Below, piece by piece: positions 4,000-5,319 of a stretch of 5,319 nucleotides of DNA; the first letter of the stretch is position 1; every line of letters begins with the position of its first letter. The notes under the pieces were generated by a model. That model was not told where the DNA came from. It searched no databases and saw only the letters and a list, made by a program, of their open reading frames with translations. The stretch comes from DAIDHK01 sp035510695 (GTDB taxonomy: Bacteria; Patescibacteriota; Microgenomatia; Levybacterales; UBA12049): positions 1 through 5,319 of the forward strand of contig DATKGO010000067.1 of assembly GCA_035510695.1 (NCBI GenBank), in the 5' to 3' direction. The position numbers and the translations under genes were made by a program.

Positions 4000-5280
4000 A
4001 TGAGCGATACTACCATACTTACGCAGAAGGAGCAATATAAATTTGACATTCTTACTAAAGTTATCAATAAAGAGATTAAACCGGGACACGCCGCAAAGCT
4101 ACTTGGTATTTCTATCCGGCAGGCACGAAGATTGAAAACCTCTCTTAAAATAAATGGGCCGATTGTCTTGCGCCACGGATTGACCGGTAAACAGGGCAAT
4201 CATCAAATTGATCCATTAGTAAAGGAAAAAGCGCTGACAATACTTAAAGAAACCTACCCTGACTTTAAACCACTGTTTGCATCAGAAAAATTGGAAGAGA
4301 ACCATAATATACGCATCACGCCACAAACGGCGCGGATATGGATGACAGAGGCTAAGCTTTGGAAACCCAGGAAACAAAAACACACAGAGTATCATAGTTG
4401 GCGACCGAGAAAGGAATATTATGGAGAGCTGCTGCAATTTGACGGATCCTACCATATGTGGTTTGAAGATCGCTTTGTAGATGAAAATGGAGACCCGATT
4501 GAGGTTTGTTTACTAGCCAGTATTGATGACGCGACCGGTGAAATCACCAACGCTCAGTTTTTAGCTAATGAAGGAATAGTGGCAGTTTTTACCTTTTGGA
4601 TGGGATATGTATTGGAAATCGGAAAACCAATAGTAATTTATCTGGATAAATTTTCAACCTACAAGATCAATCACAAAGCAGCAGTTGATAACAAAGATCT
4701 ACTTACTCAGTTTCAGAGAGCAATGAGGCAACTGGATATCAATCCCATTTGTGCTAACTCCGCCCAAGCAAAAGGGAGAGTTGAGCGACTCTTTGGAACA
4801 CTCCAGGATCGATTAGTGAAAGAAATGAGATTGTCAAAAATCAGTAGCCCAACTGATGGGAACAAATTTCTTAAAGAAGTATTTATCCCAAAGTTTAACG
4901 AAAAGTTTTCAGTTGTTCCGGCAAAAGAAGGCGATGTACACAGAGGATTGCAACAAACTGAAAAAGAACAACTCAATCATATTTTCTCAATTCAGGATAC
5001 ACGACGGATTAATTTGGATTTTACTATTCAATTTAAAAACAACTGGTACCAATTAACTGAAATCCAACCAACAACGGTTTATCCGCTTAAACGGGTATTG
5101 ATGGAAACCTGGCTTGATGGAACAATTCATATTATCCTTAAAAATCATGAGCTTGCCTACCTGCTACTCCCGGAAAAACCTAAAAAACAGAGAATTAAAC
5201 AACCGATTATTCTCACGACTCATACCTTAAGCTACAAGCCACCACTCGGTCACCCATGGAGGAGATACCCCAAAAAGTGA
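4000..5280 (+). CDS. ISNCY-family DDE transposase
   Basis: 426 residues from the ATG at 4000. It catalyses cut-and-paste or copy transposition of the surrounding element. Residues about 9-50 form an N-terminal helix-turn-helix (KPGHAAKLLGISIRQARRLK), the likely end-binding domain. The integrase-like catalytic core follows: D148 in GELLQFDGS, the LLASIDDATGEITNAQF block (171-187), D216 in IVIYLDKFSTY, and E262 in QAKGRVERLFGTLQDRLVKE. Together these give the complete DDE triad, and QAKGRVER is a hallmark of this transposase group. A basic C-terminal tail (PEKPKKQRIK) ends the protein. A GTG at 3964 keeps the frame open upstream, but it lies inside the hairpin and would add a non-conserved peptide, so the ATG is preferred. 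The stop codon is a double TGA. No frameshift or truncation is seen, so the enzyme may be active. Confidence 0.92.
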   Translation: MSDTTILTQKEQYKFDILTKVINKEIKPGHAAKLLGISIRQARRLKTSLKINGPIVLRHGLTGKQGNHQIDPLVKEKALTILKETYPDFKPLFASEKLEENHNIRITPQTARIWMTEAKLWKPRKQKHTEYHSWRPRKEYYGELLQFDGSYHMWFEDRFVDENGDPIEVCLLASIDDATGEITNAQFLANEGIVAVFTFWMGYVLEIGKPIVIYLDKFSTYKINHKAAVDNKDLLTQFQRAMRQLDINPICANSAQAKGRVERLFGTLQDRLVKEMRLSKISSPTDGNKFLKEVFIPKFNEKFSVVPAKEGDVHRGLQQTEKEQLNHIFSIQDTRRINLDFTIQFKNNWYQLTEIQPTTVYPLKRVLMETWLDGTIHIILKNHELAYLLLPEKPKKQRIKQPIILTTHTLSYKPPLGHPWRRYPKK

Positions 5281-5294
5281 TGAACACAAAAAAG

Positions 5295-5319
5295 CGGACA
5301 TTTCTATTCTTGTCCGACA
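5295..5319 (-). repeat. Right terminal inverted repeat of the IS, with internal hairpin
   Basis: Inverse match to 3887-3913. It also contains its own palindrome, CGGACA (5295-5300) and TGTCCG (5311-5316) around ten bases, 14 bases after the transposase stop codon. The left end lacks this palindrome because its outer bases differ. Confidence 0.8.

Larger units (their letters stand above)
3887..5319 (+). mobile_element. ISNCY-type insertion sequence, 1433 bp, apparently complete
   Basis: A single transposase gene is enclosed by terminal inverted repeats. The right end (5295-5319, inverse complement) begins TGTCGGACA, then AGAATAGAAATGTCCG. The left end (3887-3913) begins TGTATTACA, two extra bases TA, then the same 16 bases. 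That is 22 of 25 matching positions plus a 2-base gap. The left end also has a subterminal AACGTCCGCTTTGT (3930-3943) resembling the inner part of the right end. The window stops at the last base of the right repeat, so no target duplication can be checked. It sits upstream of and divergent from the dcd-like gene. Confidence 0.8.

Noticed and set aside
3891..4199. Minus-strand ORF across the IS left end and transposase start
   Set aside because: Antisense to a clear DDE transposase and crosses its terminal repeat; no recognisable domain.

Overview
The window looks like a small, low-GC bacterial contig. I lean towards Patescibacteria (Candidate Phyla Radiation) or a similarly reduced lineage. 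That is inferred from the AT-rich DNA, compact genes, near-absence of Shine-Dalgarno sequences, an unusual dCTP-deaminase-like protein, a YerC/TrpR-type regulator and a lone 'four helix bundle' gene. TAA, TAG and TGA all end recognisable proteins, so the standard bacterial code fits.

Layout. Apart from the right-hand transposase, every supported gene is on the minus strand. In transcription order they are: a dCTP deaminase/dUTPase-superfamily protein (3830-3297), a four-helix-bundle protein (3248-2883), thymidylate synthase ThyA (2823-1831), a nucleoside 2-deoxyribosyltransferase/DNPH1-like protein (1816-1451), a TrpR/YerC-type regulator (1380-997), dihydrofolate reductase (898-344) and a 56-residue glycine-zipper membrane protein (319-149). 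A partial ORF runs off the left edge (65-1). On the right, 3887-5319 is a complete ISNCY-type insertion sequence on the plus strand. The window ends exactly at the outer base of its right inverted repeat, so the contig probably breaks in a repeated element.

Function. The core is a dTMP-synthesis cluster. A Dcd/Dut-fold protein would act on dCTP or dUTP, ThyA converts dUMP plus methylene-tetrahydrofolate to dTMP and dihydrofolate, and FolA regenerates tetrahydrofolate. The DNPH1/NDT-like protein would cleave or exchange the base of deoxynucleosides or deoxynucleotides. A TrpR-family regulator sits inside the cluster. Two 28-bp palindromes with the same core (TATCAATACAT) lie upstream of the regulator gene and upstream of folA. 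They are good operator candidates, and the upstream one overlaps a TTGATA-17-TAATAT promoter. This makes a self-regulated thymidylate/folate regulon, which is the most system-like feature here.

Mobile and repeat DNA is prominent. A 62-bp double-hairpin palindromic repeat is inserted in frame in folA, adding about 20 residues. An NTAAATC heptamer repeat fills the folA/small-gene junction and recurs inside folA. The four-helix-bundle gene is bracketed by an imperfect inverted repeat. The IS lies about 13 bp upstream of the dcd-like promoter.
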